Below are positions 46,101 to 54,082 of a DNA stretch of 64,000 nucleotides, one piece after another. A model generated the notes under the pieces. That model did no database searches, was not told the origin of the DNA, and saw only the letters and a list, made by a program, of their open reading frames with translations. Within the stretch, counting starts at the first letter, position 1, and the number at the start of each line of letters is the position of its first letter. Location: contig PCBI01000019.1 of NCBI GenBank assembly GCA_002730875.1, positions 310,001 through 374,000 of the forward strand, read 5' to 3'. Made by a program: the position numbers and the translations under genes. This DNA is from Spirochaetaceae bacterium. GTDB taxonomy: Bacteria; Spirochaetota; Leptospiria; Leptospirales; Leptonemataceae.

Positions 46101-46550
46101 GTACCGGGAGAAAAGCTAATATCAGTGGCACTGGGCACAGAAGGGGACTTCTTTGCCGTGCTACTGCTGGTCTTTGACGAGTCCACCGGGTACGAAGCGG
46201 CCGGCGAACTTATGGGGATGCCCGAGGATTCCAGGACCCCGAGCAGTATGTCGCTGGAAGATGTGCAGTCGGTCCTTAACGAACTTACCAACATCGTAGG
46301 ATCCAGTATTCTAAACGAGCTCGCAAACAAGACCAACATGGCCATTACCCCCACGGTGCCAGAGTTCATGTCCGGCAATGTGGATGACCTGCTTGCTCTT
46401 GTGCAAAGAAGAAGCCACCCGGAACTGGATTCCAAGCTAATCTACATCTCCACGGATTTCTTCCGCGAAGATACCGAACTTCTGGGACGCCTCTTTATGC
46501 TGCCGTCGCGACCCAACCTGGTGGAGCTTGTTAGTCGGCTGCCTGGTTAG
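43167..46550 (+). CDS. cheA: Chemotaxis kinase CheA fused to a C-terminal CheC-like phosphatase domain
   Basis: The protein has 1127 residues. Hpt (1-122) carries phospho-His45 in RSAHTLKSS; a Gly/Ser/Ala linker covers 125-192; a P2-like CheY-binding region lies at about 193-300; dimerisation at about 325-400; the HATPase has N-box LLRNSLDHGI, DDGRG (491) and SGRGVGM (541); a CheW-like P5 domain covers about 580-720. A second disordered linker (about 725-900) leads to residues 930-1127, a CheC-like domain. There the helix SVLNELTNIVGSSILNEL shows Ser1035-x3-Glu1039-x2-Asn1042, the CheC/CheX phosphatase motif; the first copy is degenerate (Ser939 in place of Glu). The fusion puts CheY-P phosphatase on the kinase itself. 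Confidence 0.85.
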   Translation: MADRYTELFLDEASEHIEDLNQNLLRLERDGYDQETINEIFRSAHTLKSSAAFVGLEHLSSLAHHMEDLFQNVKDNTLQVTTEVVNLFFRCLDRIKAAVAVVANGGKPDDTFQDLIKEIENHVPGKSAGSGAVGPMGSSTPSSNASGAPSGGSSAAMGSQSGSSDATGATGVGSSGAPLASNSTAGPVEPSGQKDYFISLNDAELSDLVEKAEKHTVFDGHVVLDPEAPMRNMRMLLLLMNLRKIGQVYRTNPPEADLESGLYEGHTMDFIFYGDAKRDQVLKVSQVDMVEEVYLNERSLPRKGETREVHQARTAATVSNDETVIKTRNIKVSSEKIDYLLNSVGELVITNSGLQKIYEDLSEEIGESHALGELKSKIDQAARIARDLQSGIMKTRMIPVGLVFHRFPRPVRDLALNLGKEVDLVFQGEDTELDKNIIDALNDPLLHLLRNSLDHGIEPPQEREEKGKNRTATLLLNAFQSGNNIYVEIKDDGRGLNRKAIAEKAVALGLVEATETMSDEEVYNLIFHPGFSTAREVTDVSGRGVGMNVVRKMVQEFKGSIQVQNNPGAGCSFVLSFPLTLAIISAILVRIRGEEFAFPLSDVVETIRLTQSDITTLQGKDIINLRGEILPVFRLRELMGLPLDGEKEEEFPVVIANVAGRKVGYIVDAMAGKKEIVIKSLEQNYKSIRGLIGACLMGDGSIVMVLDVHGLLDLATRLQARRKTQTEEQAAFEGVHATDAYNERVQAITWSGRRRRTVSKNQDDADSEQASEQTPELVGVAATEKQSGDEQNGVAASGYSNTAPSGTSHLKTSGPADGSSTKVQSVTFFDEGPYSRQSAGSADKTFGESATEELAMGRSSASQDFSSGPSGGSGDSSYRDYSGESGSSDTDQDSAGVSRALQEFEKEKADRVRTAKEIYGGKESHGRDLSEDEYNKLYSVINTGMINAGLVLSQLLGVTVEVAVPEFTTVDYSELTRYVPGEKLISVALGTEGDFFAVLLLVFDESTGYEAAGELMGMPEDSRTPSSMSLEDVQSVLNELTNIVGSSILNELANKTNMAITPTVPEFMSGNVDDLLALVQRRSHPELDSKLIYISTDFFREDTELLGRLFMLPSRPNLVELVSRLPG

Positions 46551-46567
46551 GACTCCGAGCAATTAAC

Positions 46568-47623
46568 ATGCCTTTTCGCGTACTGATAGTTGATGATTCC
46601 ATGCTGGTTCGGCAGATCGTGGGCGATGTGCTTCGTCGCATTCCCAACGTCGAAGTGGCCGGCGAAGCCAGGGATGGCCAGATGGGTCTGAACCTGATGC
46701 GGGAACTCAAACCGGATCTAATGATTCTGGATATTGAGATGCCCGTAATGGATGGACTCACGTTGCTGGCAGAAAAGAGGAAGATGGGGGATTCCACCCC
46801 GGTTATGATGCTTTCTTCGCTCACTCAGGCCGGAGCCGCCGTCACCATGCAGGCCCTGGAAGCGGGAGCCATAGAATTTGTTCCCAAACCCGCGGGCGAT
46901 GTCGGCATTCGCCTTGAGGACCTGGAGAATCAAATCGAGCTCAAGGTGGCTGGCCTGGTCCATTCATTAATGGAACAGGAAGCTCGTTCCCGCCAGGTGG
47001 TGGGACCCAGACTGCGAGCCGGCGAACACAGCTTTAAGATGGCCCTGATCGGCGCATCCACCGGCGGACCTCAATCCTTACAAACAGTGTTTTCGCATCT
47101 ACCGGGAGATTTCCCGGTCCCGCTGGTAGTGGTGCAACATATGCCCCCCATATTTACGGCGGCCTTTGCGCAACGCCTGGATCGAGTAAGCGGATTGCAG
47201 GTTTTCGAAGCCGAAGAGGGCATGCGGATGCAGCCTGGCCAGGCCTACGTAGCCCCCGGCGGCAAGCACCTGGATTTCAGGCGAAAAGGGGACGGAATCA
47301 CTCTACATCTAGATTCAGAAAGCCCGGCCCATAATGCCCATAAACCGTCGGTGGACTTCACTCTACATAAAGCCGTGGATCTTCTGGATGGGGAAATCCT
47401 GGCGGTGATCATGACAGGCATGGGGCGGGATGGAGTGGAAGCTCTGGTGCGTCTTCATGACCGGGGTGGCGTTGTATTGGCCCAGGACGAGGCCTCCAGC
47501 ATTGTATTTGGAATGAACCGTCGGTCCATTGAGGCCGGCGCAGTGGACGAAGTGCTGGAACTGGAGAAAATCGGCGCCCGAATGGTGGATCTGGCCGGCC
47601 GATTGGAGAGACAAAAGACATGA
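46568..47623 (+). CDS. cheB: Chemotaxis response regulator methylesterase CheB
   Basis: The protein has 351 residues: receiver domain (phosphoacceptor Asp55 in MILDIEMP) and CheB methylesterase with the Ser of GASTGGP, the His of VVQHMP and the Asp of MTGMGRDG. It removes methyl groups from receptor glutamates when phosphorylated by CheA. It lies in the che operon, 17 bp after cheA. Confidence 0.93.
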   Translation: MPFRVLIVDDSMLVRQIVGDVLRRIPNVEVAGEARDGQMGLNLMRELKPDLMILDIEMPVMDGLTLLAEKRKMGDSTPVMMLSSLTQAGAAVTMQALEAGAIEFVPKPAGDVGIRLEDLENQIELKVAGLVHSLMEQEARSRQVVGPRLRAGEHSFKMALIGASTGGPQSLQTVFSHLPGDFPVPLVVVQHMPPIFTAAFAQRLDRVSGLQVFEAEEGMRMQPGQAYVAPGGKHLDFRRKGDGITLHLDSESPAHNAHKPSVDFTLHKAVDLLDGEILAVIMTGMGRDGVEALVRLHDRGGVVLAQDEASSIVFGMNRRSIEAGAVDEVLELEKIGARMVDLAGRLERQKT

Positions 47624-47693
47624 TCCATATTTCTCTTTACAGAGAAGGGGAATTGGAACGAGACTACAAAATCATTGCTGCAGTGGGTAAAAA

Positions 47694-48053
47694 ATGGCGC
47701 GCATATTGATCGTTGATGATGCAAAATTTATGAGAACTCTGGTGAAGGACGCTCTGACAGCTTCCGGTCATGAGATCGTTGGTGAAGCGGAGAATGGGAA
47801 TCAGGCTGTTCAGATGTACGGCGAAATGAAGCCGGATCTGGTAACCATGGACATCACTATGAGAGAGAAGGATGGACTGGAAGCCGCTTCAGAAATCCTG
47901 AAATCCGACCCGGCCGCTCGAATCATTATGGTAACGGCTCTGGGACAGGAAGATCTACTGGCCCGCGCTATAAAAATGGGCGTTAAAGATTTTGTAGTGA
48001 AGCCCTTCCCGCCCGAGCGACTACAGCAGGCCGCCCAGAAGGCTCTTTCTTAA
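47694..48053 (+). CDS. cheY: Chemotaxis response regulator CheY
   Basis: The protein has 119 residues, a single receiver domain: Asp8/Asp9 metal pair, phosphoacceptor Asp53 in VTMDITM, Thr81 and Lys103 of the switch. It should carry the signal from CheA to the flagellar motor. The start is ATG 47694 after GTGGGTAAAA. Confidence 0.93.
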   Translation: MARILIVDDAKFMRTLVKDALTASGHEIVGEAENGNQAVQMYGEMKPDLVTMDITMREKDGLEAASEILKSDPAARIIMVTALGQEDLLARAIKMGVKDFVVKPFPPERLQQAAQKALS

Positions 48054-48075
48054 GCTTCCCTTCCAGGGAGTATGG

Positions 48076-49095
48076 ATGGCAGTGAATCAGGAGGGAGAAC
48101 CACGCACTTCCGGCAAAGATCCAGAACAAGAATCGGAACCTGCAGGTTCAGGTAACTCTAAATCTGGATCGTCAGGAAATTCTGATACTGGCTCCCCTGG
48201 CACTTCTGCCGACCCATCCAGCGCAATCCATAGCGACGGCGTTGACGAAAACGCAAAAACCCACTCAGACCGCACCGCAGAGGGCGATGTAAACTCGGAA
48301 GGCGGCGACGCATCGGCGGACGAAGAGGGCGAAAAAGAAGAACTGGCCGAGTTTATCGTCCACTGGACCGGGCCCGATGGCGACGAAGAAGGCCCTCTTT
48401 CCGTTCTCTGGAAGCTGATCGAAAGCTACCGCGTCGACATTTTTGAAATATCCATACACCGAATCACCGAAGACTTTTTATCATTTATGCATGGAGCCCG
48501 GGATCTAAGGATTTCCCTGGCTTCTTCCTTTACGGTAATGGCGGCACGGCTGATTTACTATAAGAGCAAAGCCCTTCTGCCCGATCCAGGATTCGAAGAT
48601 TCCGATTCGGATTCCCGACTTCCGCCAGAGCTTATCCAACAACTACTGGAGTACCGTCGATTCCAGATGGCTTCAGAAACCCTGCGCGAAATGGACGATA
48701 TTTCGGGGGGCATTTTCGGCCGTCCGGAACTGGCCCGTCCCGACCCGGTGGATACGGAAGACCGTATGCTGGAAGTAAGCCTGGTGGATTTGATCCGGGC
48801 CTATCAGAAGGTGCTCAAGCGCATGGAGCCGGAGCCCGAAGAGGAAGGCTACGAGGTTACCGGCGAAGAATGGTCGGTAGAAGCCAAAATGGACGAGATT
48901 CGCGGCCTTCTGGAAAGCGCCGTGTCCTTTGCTTTTGAAGACCTGTTCGAAAACATCGAGTCCATGCGAAAAGGCGAGGTCATAGCCACGTTTCTGGCCC
49001 TTCTGGAGCTTACGCGACTGGCGGAGATTGTTCTTCAGCAGGATGGCATCTTCGGGCAGATTATGATTTTCAAGCGCACCGCCACCGTTTCCTGA
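48076..49095 (+). CDS. scpA: Segregation and condensation protein ScpA
   Basis: The protein has 339 residues. The conserved ScpA kleisin fold starts near residue 91 (EFIVHWTGPDGDEEGPLSVLWKLIESYRVDIFEI) and ends with the winged helix (EVIATFLALLELTRLAEIVLQQDGIFGQIMI). The first 85 residues are a Ser/Gly/Asp/Glu-rich disordered extension not usual in ScpA. ScpA bridges the SMC dimer with ScpB. The gene follows cheY after 22 bp. Confidence 0.9.
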   Translation: MAVNQEGEPRTSGKDPEQESEPAGSGNSKSGSSGNSDTGSPGTSADPSSAIHSDGVDENAKTHSDRTAEGDVNSEGGDASADEEGEKEELAEFIVHWTGPDGDEEGPLSVLWKLIESYRVDIFEISIHRITEDFLSFMHGARDLRISLASSFTVMAARLIYYKSKALLPDPGFEDSDSDSRLPPELIQQLLEYRRFQMASETLREMDDISGGIFGRPELARPDPVDTEDRMLEVSLVDLIRAYQKVLKRMEPEPEEEGYEVTGEEWSVEAKMDEIRGLLESAVSFAFEDLFENIESMRKGEVIATFLALLELTRLAEIVLQQDGIFGQIMIFKRTATVS

Positions 49096-49424
49096 GTATC
49101 CTGCAGATTGTCTCGTATCCATGCTAGTTTGAGTCTCGACGGCGTATCCCGGGTATCCTGAAGCTCGTCACCGTATCCTGAATCTCGCCGCAGCGGTCTG
49201 AATCTTGGTTCTGACATTCAAATCCTGCGCTTTGTCTGAAACCAACCGGGGCCGGCGTCCCTGGACCTCGGTGCCGCGACTTACATTCCGGGGGCTTCCC
49301 ATCCGACCTGCGCCCGCGCCGGGGCTCCCCATCCGACCTGCGCCCAGGGGTTTGCACAATTGGAATATGTCGCTAAAAAACCGCTTGCTGTACAAAGGAC
49401 GGGCGAGACATAATCCCTGTGGCT
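49096..49424. other. Intergenic region with short repeated blocks between scpA and scpB
   Basis: No gene is supported here. The stretch 49097-49190 contains four diverged copies of a GTATCCTGAATCTCG-like motif. At 49291-49350 two 30-bp units follow each other (next entry). No terminator or strong promoter is seen, so scpB may still be read from upstream. Confidence 0.4.
49291..49350. repeat. Two tandem 30-bp direct repeats
   Basis: Units 49291-49320 and 49321-49350 both contain CCCATCCGACCTGCGCCC in the same position and differ at about five bases, mainly at the ends. Confidence 0.8.
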
Positions 49425-50135
49425 ATGGCAAAGAAAAAGAAAGATACGCTGGAAATTGAGGCTACCAGGGACGATCTTGATACTATGGATGGGGCCCTTC
49501 CCACAGATGAAACCCGGGATCTAGAAGAAGCTGTAGATGTACCGGTGAAGTCTTCCAACGAGGCTGGTTTACCGGAATACCGGGAGCTAACCCGCGAGGA
49601 AATGGACGAGTTCCGTGGACTCATGGAGGCGGTGCTCTTTGTATCCACCGAACCACTTTCTCTTTCAGTGCTGGCCCGGCATTGCAATCTGGACCGGGTC
49701 AATACCAGGATTCTGGTGGATTCTTTGATGGACGATTATGCCGAAAGAGACGGCGGTATATTACTGCGCGAAATCAGCGGCGGCTATCAATTTGTTACTT
49801 CGGACCGGTATGGTGAGCAGATCAAGGCCCTTCTGGGAGGTCCGCGAACAGAAAAGCTTTCCCGTTCGGTAATGGAAACACTATCCATTGTTTGCTACAG
49901 GCAGCCCATCACACTCCCGGAAATCGAAGAGGTACGGGGGGTGAACAGCCGTCAGATGGTGGCCACCTTGCTCCAGAAGAAGCTGATCAAGCCGCAGGGC
50001 TACCGCCCGGTGCCGGGTCGCCCAACATTGTATGTCACAACCAGACAGTTTCTGTCCCATTTCGCACTAAATTCTCTTTCGGATCTGCCGCCTTTGCAGG
50101 ATGTAAAAGAGCTTCCGTTTGACGAAATCGAATAA
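49425..50135 (+). CDS. scpB: Segregation and condensation protein ScpB
   Basis: The protein has 236 residues from ATG 49425 (GTG 49419 would add two). Two winged-helix domains: FRGLMEAVLFVSTEPLSLSVLARHCN and METLSIVCYRQPITLPEIEEVRGVNS, ending in KKLIKPQGYRPVPGRPTLY. A charged N-terminal tail of about 60 residues precedes. ScpB binds ScpA in the SMC complex. It may overlap the pheA start region by 17 bp if TTG 50119 is used. Confidence 0.9.
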   Translation: MAKKKKDTLEIEATRDDLDTMDGALPTDETRDLEEAVDVPVKSSNEAGLPEYRELTREEMDEFRGLMEAVLFVSTEPLSLSVLARHCNLDRVNTRILVDSLMDDYAERDGGILLREISGGYQFVTSDRYGEQIKALLGGPRTEKLSRSVMETLSIVCYRQPITLPEIEEVRGVNSRQMVATLLQKKLIKPQGYRPVPGRPTLYVTTRQFLSHFALNSLSDLPPLQDVKELPFDEIE

Positions 50136-50157
50136 CCAGGAAACCCTGCCCGGGTCT

Positions 50158-51276
50158 ATGGATGATCTGGCCCCCTACAGAAAGCAAATCGACGAACTGG
50201 ATCAACAGATAGTTGAGCTGCTACTTCGCCGCGCGCAGGCCGCTTCTCATATTGGAGAAGTTAAGCGAAAAAAGGACGAACCCGTGTACCGTCCGGACAG
50301 GGAGCAGGGCGTCTATGAAAACATCCTGAAATACGCCGCAGAAATCCGCAAGCATTGGAAGGGAGAGCCTCTACCCGAGCTACCGGAATCCACATTCAGA
50401 AACATTTATAGAGAGATCATGTCTGGCTCCATCGCTCTGGAGGGCGGACCTTCTGTGGGTTACCTGGGTCCCCCCGGAAGCTTTTCGCATATGGCCACCC
50501 GGTACAGGTTCGGAAATTCGGTACGGGGAATGCCAATGGATACCATCCCGGAGATCTTTCGCGGCGTGGCCAACGTCCGGGAAGCCAGCTACGGCGTGGT
50601 GCCGGCGGACAATACGGCGGCGGGATCGGTGGGCATTACCATGGATTGCTTTCTGGATTCCAGCCTTAAAATCTATGCGGAGCAGTTTGTTCGAGTTCGC
50701 CACCATTTGATGGGCGTTGAGCCCATGCCTCTAAGTTCGGTGAGAAGAATCTATACAATACCCATTGGCCTTGAACAATGCAAACAGTGGGCGCAGAAAA
50801 ACCTGCCCATGCACGAAATAGAAATAGTGGAAACGTCGTCCACCGCCCGGGCGGCGCAGATGGTTTCAGAAAAGAAGGATGGAGTAGCCATCGCTTCAGA
50901 ACTGGCCAGCGAGATCTACGGGTTAAAAATTCTCAGCCGGGATATTCAGGACAGTTCCGATAACATTACGCGATTCTGGATCATCGGCCATGAGCAATGC
51001 CCTCCGGGAAGAAAGGATCGCACCAGCCTGGTTCTCAGTTTCCGCGACGAACCGGGCGGTCTGTTTCGAGTTCTGAAGCCCTTTTACGACGCAAACATCA
51101 ATCTGACGAGAATTGAATCCAGGGCGACGCGAAAGAATTATGGAGAATACAATTTCTTCATTGATCTGGAAGGTCACAAAGAAGCGGATCCGGTGAAGTC
51201 CATACTCACCGATCTAGAAAAAAGCACTTCATTTCTGAAAGTATTGGGTTCCTATCCCATGGGCCAGGTGGACTAA
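50158..51276 (+). CDS. pheA: Bifunctional chorismate mutase/prephenate dehydratase
   Basis: From ATG 50158 the protein is 372 residues. Chorismate mutase (AroQ) covers about 1-95 (RKQIDELDQQIVELLLRRAQAASHIGEVKR), prephenate dehydratase about 105-285 (VGYLGPPGSFSHMA, FRGVANVREASYGVVPADNTAAGSV) and ACT about 295-372 (DEPGGLFRVLKPF, ESRATRKNYGEYNFFID). It makes phenylpyruvate for Phe; the ACT domain should give Phe feedback control. TTG 50119, overlapping scpB, is the other start. tyrA follows directly. Confidence 0.93.
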   Translation: MDDLAPYRKQIDELDQQIVELLLRRAQAASHIGEVKRKKDEPVYRPDREQGVYENILKYAAEIRKHWKGEPLPELPESTFRNIYREIMSGSIALEGGPSVGYLGPPGSFSHMATRYRFGNSVRGMPMDTIPEIFRGVANVREASYGVVPADNTAAGSVGITMDCFLDSSLKIYAEQFVRVRHHLMGVEPMPLSSVRRIYTIPIGLEQCKQWAQKNLPMHEIEIVETSSTARAAQMVSEKKDGVAIASELASEIYGLKILSRDIQDSSDNITRFWIIGHEQCPPGRKDRTSLVLSFRDEPGGLFRVLKPFYDANINLTRIESRATRKNYGEYNFFIDLEGHKEADPVKSILTDLEKSTSFLKVLGSYPMGQVD

Positions 51277-51310
51277 GCTGCAACCGTTTCGCTCCATACT
51301 GATCTACGGA

Positions 51311-52306
51311 ATGGGAATGATGGGCGCCTCCCTGGCCGCGTCCTTGCGAAAGCAGAAGGATCCGCCGTCGGTGACAGGCGTTGTGCGAAGCGAAAGCAGC
51401 AAAAAGTGGATACTGGATAATAACCTGGCCGACGAAGCCCTGGCCATACCCGAATTCAAGCAATACTCCCTGGAGATTCGAAAATACGATCTAATCGTCC
51501 TGGGAATGCCCATTGCGGCCAATGGACGGCTCCTGACCGAACTGGCTCCTCTCTACGGGGAATCCCGATGGGCCAACGGTGGACGTTCAAGCGGTGATTC
51601 GCCCGACCCATCCGCAGGAAGCGAATCCAGCCCCCTGAAACGGCCTGCAGAAAACGACTCTGATTCTGCTTCGGATTCCGCTCTTCCGCTGATCACGGAT
51701 ATGAGCTCTACTCGAACCTTTCTGGAAGAAGTGGCCAGCCGGCATCCCGAGCTGACTTTTATAGGTTCGCATCCCATGTGTGGTTCGGAAGACGCCGGGC
51801 CTTCGGCCTTCCGAGACAGACTGTTTCAGGACCGGCTGGTGATTCTGATTCGTTCCACCTTGCGTCCCTCGGAACCTGAGTCCACCTACGAAAAGCTACG
51901 GATATTCTGGGCCTCGGTGGGTTCGCGGGTTTCCGAATTAAATGAAGTGGATCATGATCTGGTGCTCGCCTATTTGAGCCATGCGCCGCACCTGGTCTCC
52001 AGTCTTCTGGCAACGGTTACCGCAAAGCGGCCCGAAGTGGCTCGAATCAACGGAGAGTCGCCCATTCCTATAACGGGAGGTGGCTTGCGCGATATGCTTC
52101 GCATTGCAGGCTCCAACCCGGAGATGTGGCAAGACATCCTCACTACCAACCGAAAATACATCCTGGAATCGCTTAAGGACTTTCGCAATGGCCTGGATGA
52201 ACTGATTCAGACGGTGGAGACGGATAGCCTGGATTGGTGGAGCGACTGGCAGAACCGATCCCGAAAGTATCGCAATGAAATCTGCGGTTACGAAGAAGAC
52301 CGTTGA
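51311..52306 (+). CDS. tyrA: Prephenate/arogenate dehydrogenase
   Basis: The protein has 331 residues from ATG 51311. It shows the Rossmann GMGMMGASLAASL, the catalytic FIGSHPMCGSEDAGP block and SHAPHLVSSLLA. It oxidises prephenate toward Tyr. The first Rossmann strand (SILIYG) lies upstream of the ATG in the same frame, and the only start-like codon there is CTG 51278, one base after the pheA stop, so the real start is probably CTG. A Ser/Asp/Pro-rich insert of about 45 residues (nt 51560-51700) is unusual for the family. Confidence 0.88.
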   Translation: MGMMGASLAASLRKQKDPPSVTGVVRSESSKKWILDNNLADEALAIPEFKQYSLEIRKYDLIVLGMPIAANGRLLTELAPLYGESRWANGGRSSGDSPDPSAGSESSPLKRPAENDSDSASDSALPLITDMSSTRTFLEEVASRHPELTFIGSHPMCGSEDAGPSAFRDRLFQDRLVILIRSTLRPSEPESTYEKLRIFWASVGSRVSELNEVDHDLVLAYLSHAPHLVSSLLATVTAKRPEVARINGESPIPITGGGLRDMLRIAGSNPEMWQDILTTNRKYILESLKDFRNGLDELIQTVETDSLDWWSDWQNRSRKYRNEICGYEEDR

Positions 52307-52444
52307 AGCGCCAGTAGCGGCATGCCGGTTGGGACAACTACACGTTCTTACCCTGGCGTCTGGATTTGCATTGTAATCTATAAAGCTTCAATCTTGCGCT
52401 ACTTGCCACCAGGAAGAAGTGGAGCTTGCTTTGAGCCATGGCCT

Positions 52445-53035
52445 CTATCCGGGACAGCAGGTCCTGAAGTCGTTCTCTTTCCAGTTCCTTTCCAGTTCCT
52501 TTCCAGAGTGTCCCAGTAGCTTCTCTGCTCGCTCATTAATCCATTGAATAGATTCGTCCCTGTCGGTGCAGATTACCGGATACGGAACCAGGGAACCTGC
52601 CGTCCGCTGGCCTTCCCTGAACGCTTCTAGAAGGAATGCTCGAGCTACATTCGTTATGGCCAGTTCCACCAGGGACTGAAGAGCCACTACGTCCGAACGC
52701 TTTGTAAGGTAGCCATAGAAATTAGACTGGGACCGGGCTCTTCGAATGATGGCCTCATCGGTTACGCTGGTATGAAAAATGACCGGGATGTTTCGGCGCG
52801 AAAGCAACTCGGCGCAAAGGTCCAATCCGGTCCTGGGCTCTCCAAGCTCAATATCCAGCAGAGCCAGAGTTGGATGGATACCGCGACGAAGAAAGTCTTC
52901 CAGATCCCTGGTGCAGGAAGCCGTTATTGTATCGTAGCCCCAGGATTGCATGAGCATTTCCAGGGCCCTGAGGCTTACAGGGTCGTCGTCCAAAATCAAT
53001 ATCTGAGCGTCAATTTTCGAAGAAAGTTCAGTCAC
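52445..53035 (-). CDS. Response regulator with a truncated PAS segment
   Basis: The protein has 196 residues. Receiver domain: Asp16/Asp17, phosphoacceptor Asp61 in ALLDIEL, Lys112. After a short helix the start of a PAS domain is seen (YPVICTDRDESIQWINERAEKLLGHSGKEL), and the frame ends just after an 11-bp tandem repeat (52477-52506). Removing one repeat unit gives LERERLQDLLSRIEAMAQSK instead of an early stop. The present gene may be a truncated form of a longer signalling protein. Confidence 0.75.
   Translation of the reverse strand: MTELSSKIDAQILILDDDPVSLRALEMLMQSWGYDTITASCTRDLEDFLRRGIHPTLALLDIELGEPRTGLDLCAELLSRRNIPVIFHTSVTDEAIIRRARSQSNFYGYLTKRSDVVALQSLVELAITNVARAFLLEAFREGQRTAGSLVPYPVICTDRDESIQWINERAEKLLGHSGKELERNWKENDFRTCCPG
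52477..52506. repeat. 11-bp tandem repeat at the end of the response regulator gene
   Basis: CTTTCCAGTTC occurs at 52477-52487 and 52488-52498, followed by CTTTCCAG (52499-52506). Eleven is not a multiple of three, so gain or loss of a unit shifts the frame. Confidence 0.9.
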
Positions 53036-53102
53036 TGACAGTATTTCAAGCTATGGGCAGATTAAGGAAAGTATAAAGTTATATGGTGTTAAAAAAAATT
53101 AG

Positions 53103-53140
53103 TATAATGGCAATTCCTGGACGCTAACCCTTAAGGGTTA
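53103..53140 (+). promoter_or_regulatory. Promoter and palindrome upstream of cmk
   Basis: A consensus TATAAT lies at 53103-53108 within an AT-rich run; the -35 is poor. Sixteen bases further the perfect 16-bp palindrome TAACCCTTAAGGGTTA (53125-53140) covers the likely initial transcribed region, a suitable place for an operator. The same strand then continues to cmk. The region 53036-53338 otherwise holds only a weak 60-codon frame. Confidence 0.5.
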
Positions 53141-53144
53141 ATGT

Positions 53145-53327
53145 TTGCGATCTTCGCAAAAAAAGCTCTGTAGCATACGGGCTTCGGAATTTGTCACCGG
53201 TGGCCCGGAAGAATCAGGAGCATTCCCTTCACGGCGGCTCAGGGGATTGAAACACCTCGCAGAAAAACAGCGTCGGGAACTCGAAGAATCGCGCAAATCC
53301 GGACTTGTCGTACAGGGACTGCCCTGA
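53145..53327 (+). CDS. Possible small protein upstream of cmk (weak)
   Basis: A 60-codon frame from TTG 53145 ends 11 bp before cmk. Its C-terminal half is a charged amphipathic helix (RRLRGLKHLAEKQRRELEES). There is no clear ribosome-binding site and no family match known to me. It may be a leader or a chance frame. Confidence 0.2.
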   Translation: MRSSQKKLCSIRASEFVTGGPEESGAFPSRRLRGLKHLAEKQRRELEESRKSGLVVQGLP

Positions 53328-53338
53328 AGGCTGGAGCC

Positions 53339-54025
53339 ATGAAAGTAATCGCTCTGGATGGACCGGCCGGCTCCGGTAAGAGTACAATTGCCGGGATGCT
53401 GGCCGAAAAGATCGGCTTTTTACATGCCGACTCGGGGGCAATCTATAGAACCCTGACCCTTGCCTCTATGCAAAAACTCGGCGCCGGAAACAGCCCTCAG
53501 GATTTCGGCGAACTATTCCAGAAGGCCGTCCTGGACCCGGACCAACTGGGGATTCAAGTGGTTCTGGCAGACGGAAAGCAATCCAACCGAATTGGCCAGG
53601 CGGATGTGGGGCGAGAAATCCGCACACCTGAAGTGACTTCAAGAATCCGCTTCATTGCTGACAATGTTCCCTGCCGAAATACAGTGAACCGATTACTGCG
53701 GGAGTTTGCCGAGCAAACCGGCGTGGTAGCTGACGGCCGAGACATGGGTACAGTTGTATTTCCGGACACCCCGAACAAGTTCTTCCTGGAGGCTTCGGTG
53801 GAGGTTCGGGCCAGGCGGCGGTACGAAGAAATGCTTGGCCAGGGTAGTAGTTCTCAGAGTCTTGCGGAAATCGAGCGGGATATCGCCAGGAGAGATCAGG
53901 AGGACCGGAGTCGGGCTGTAGGGGCCCTGCGAAAGGCCGATGATGCGATTCTTATTGACACTTCCGATCTTTCTCGGGACGGTGTCTTATCGAGAATCTT
54001 GGCACACATCCAGTACAGATTCTAA
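53339..54025 (+). CDS. cmk: Cytidylate kinase
   Basis: The protein has 228 residues: P-loop ALDGPAGSGKST, ADSGAIYRTLT, the VVADGRDMGTVVFPD block with the conserved GRDMG and the RDQEDRSR motif. It makes (d)CDP from (d)CMP. It is followed by rpsA after 57 bp, the usual cmk-rpsA order. Confidence 0.95.
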   Translation: MKVIALDGPAGSGKSTIAGMLAEKIGFLHADSGAIYRTLTLASMQKLGAGNSPQDFGELFQKAVLDPDQLGIQVVLADGKQSNRIGQADVGREIRTPEVTSRIRFIADNVPCRNTVNRLLREFAEQTGVVADGRDMGTVVFPDTPNKFFLEASVEVRARRRYEEMLGQGSSSQSLAEIERDIARRDQEDRSRAVGALRKADDAILIDTSDLSRDGVLSRILAHIQYRF

Positions 54026-54082
54026 ATTCAACATTGTGGCCCATCTTCTCCCCAGATAGAACTGCTACATTACGGAACATTT

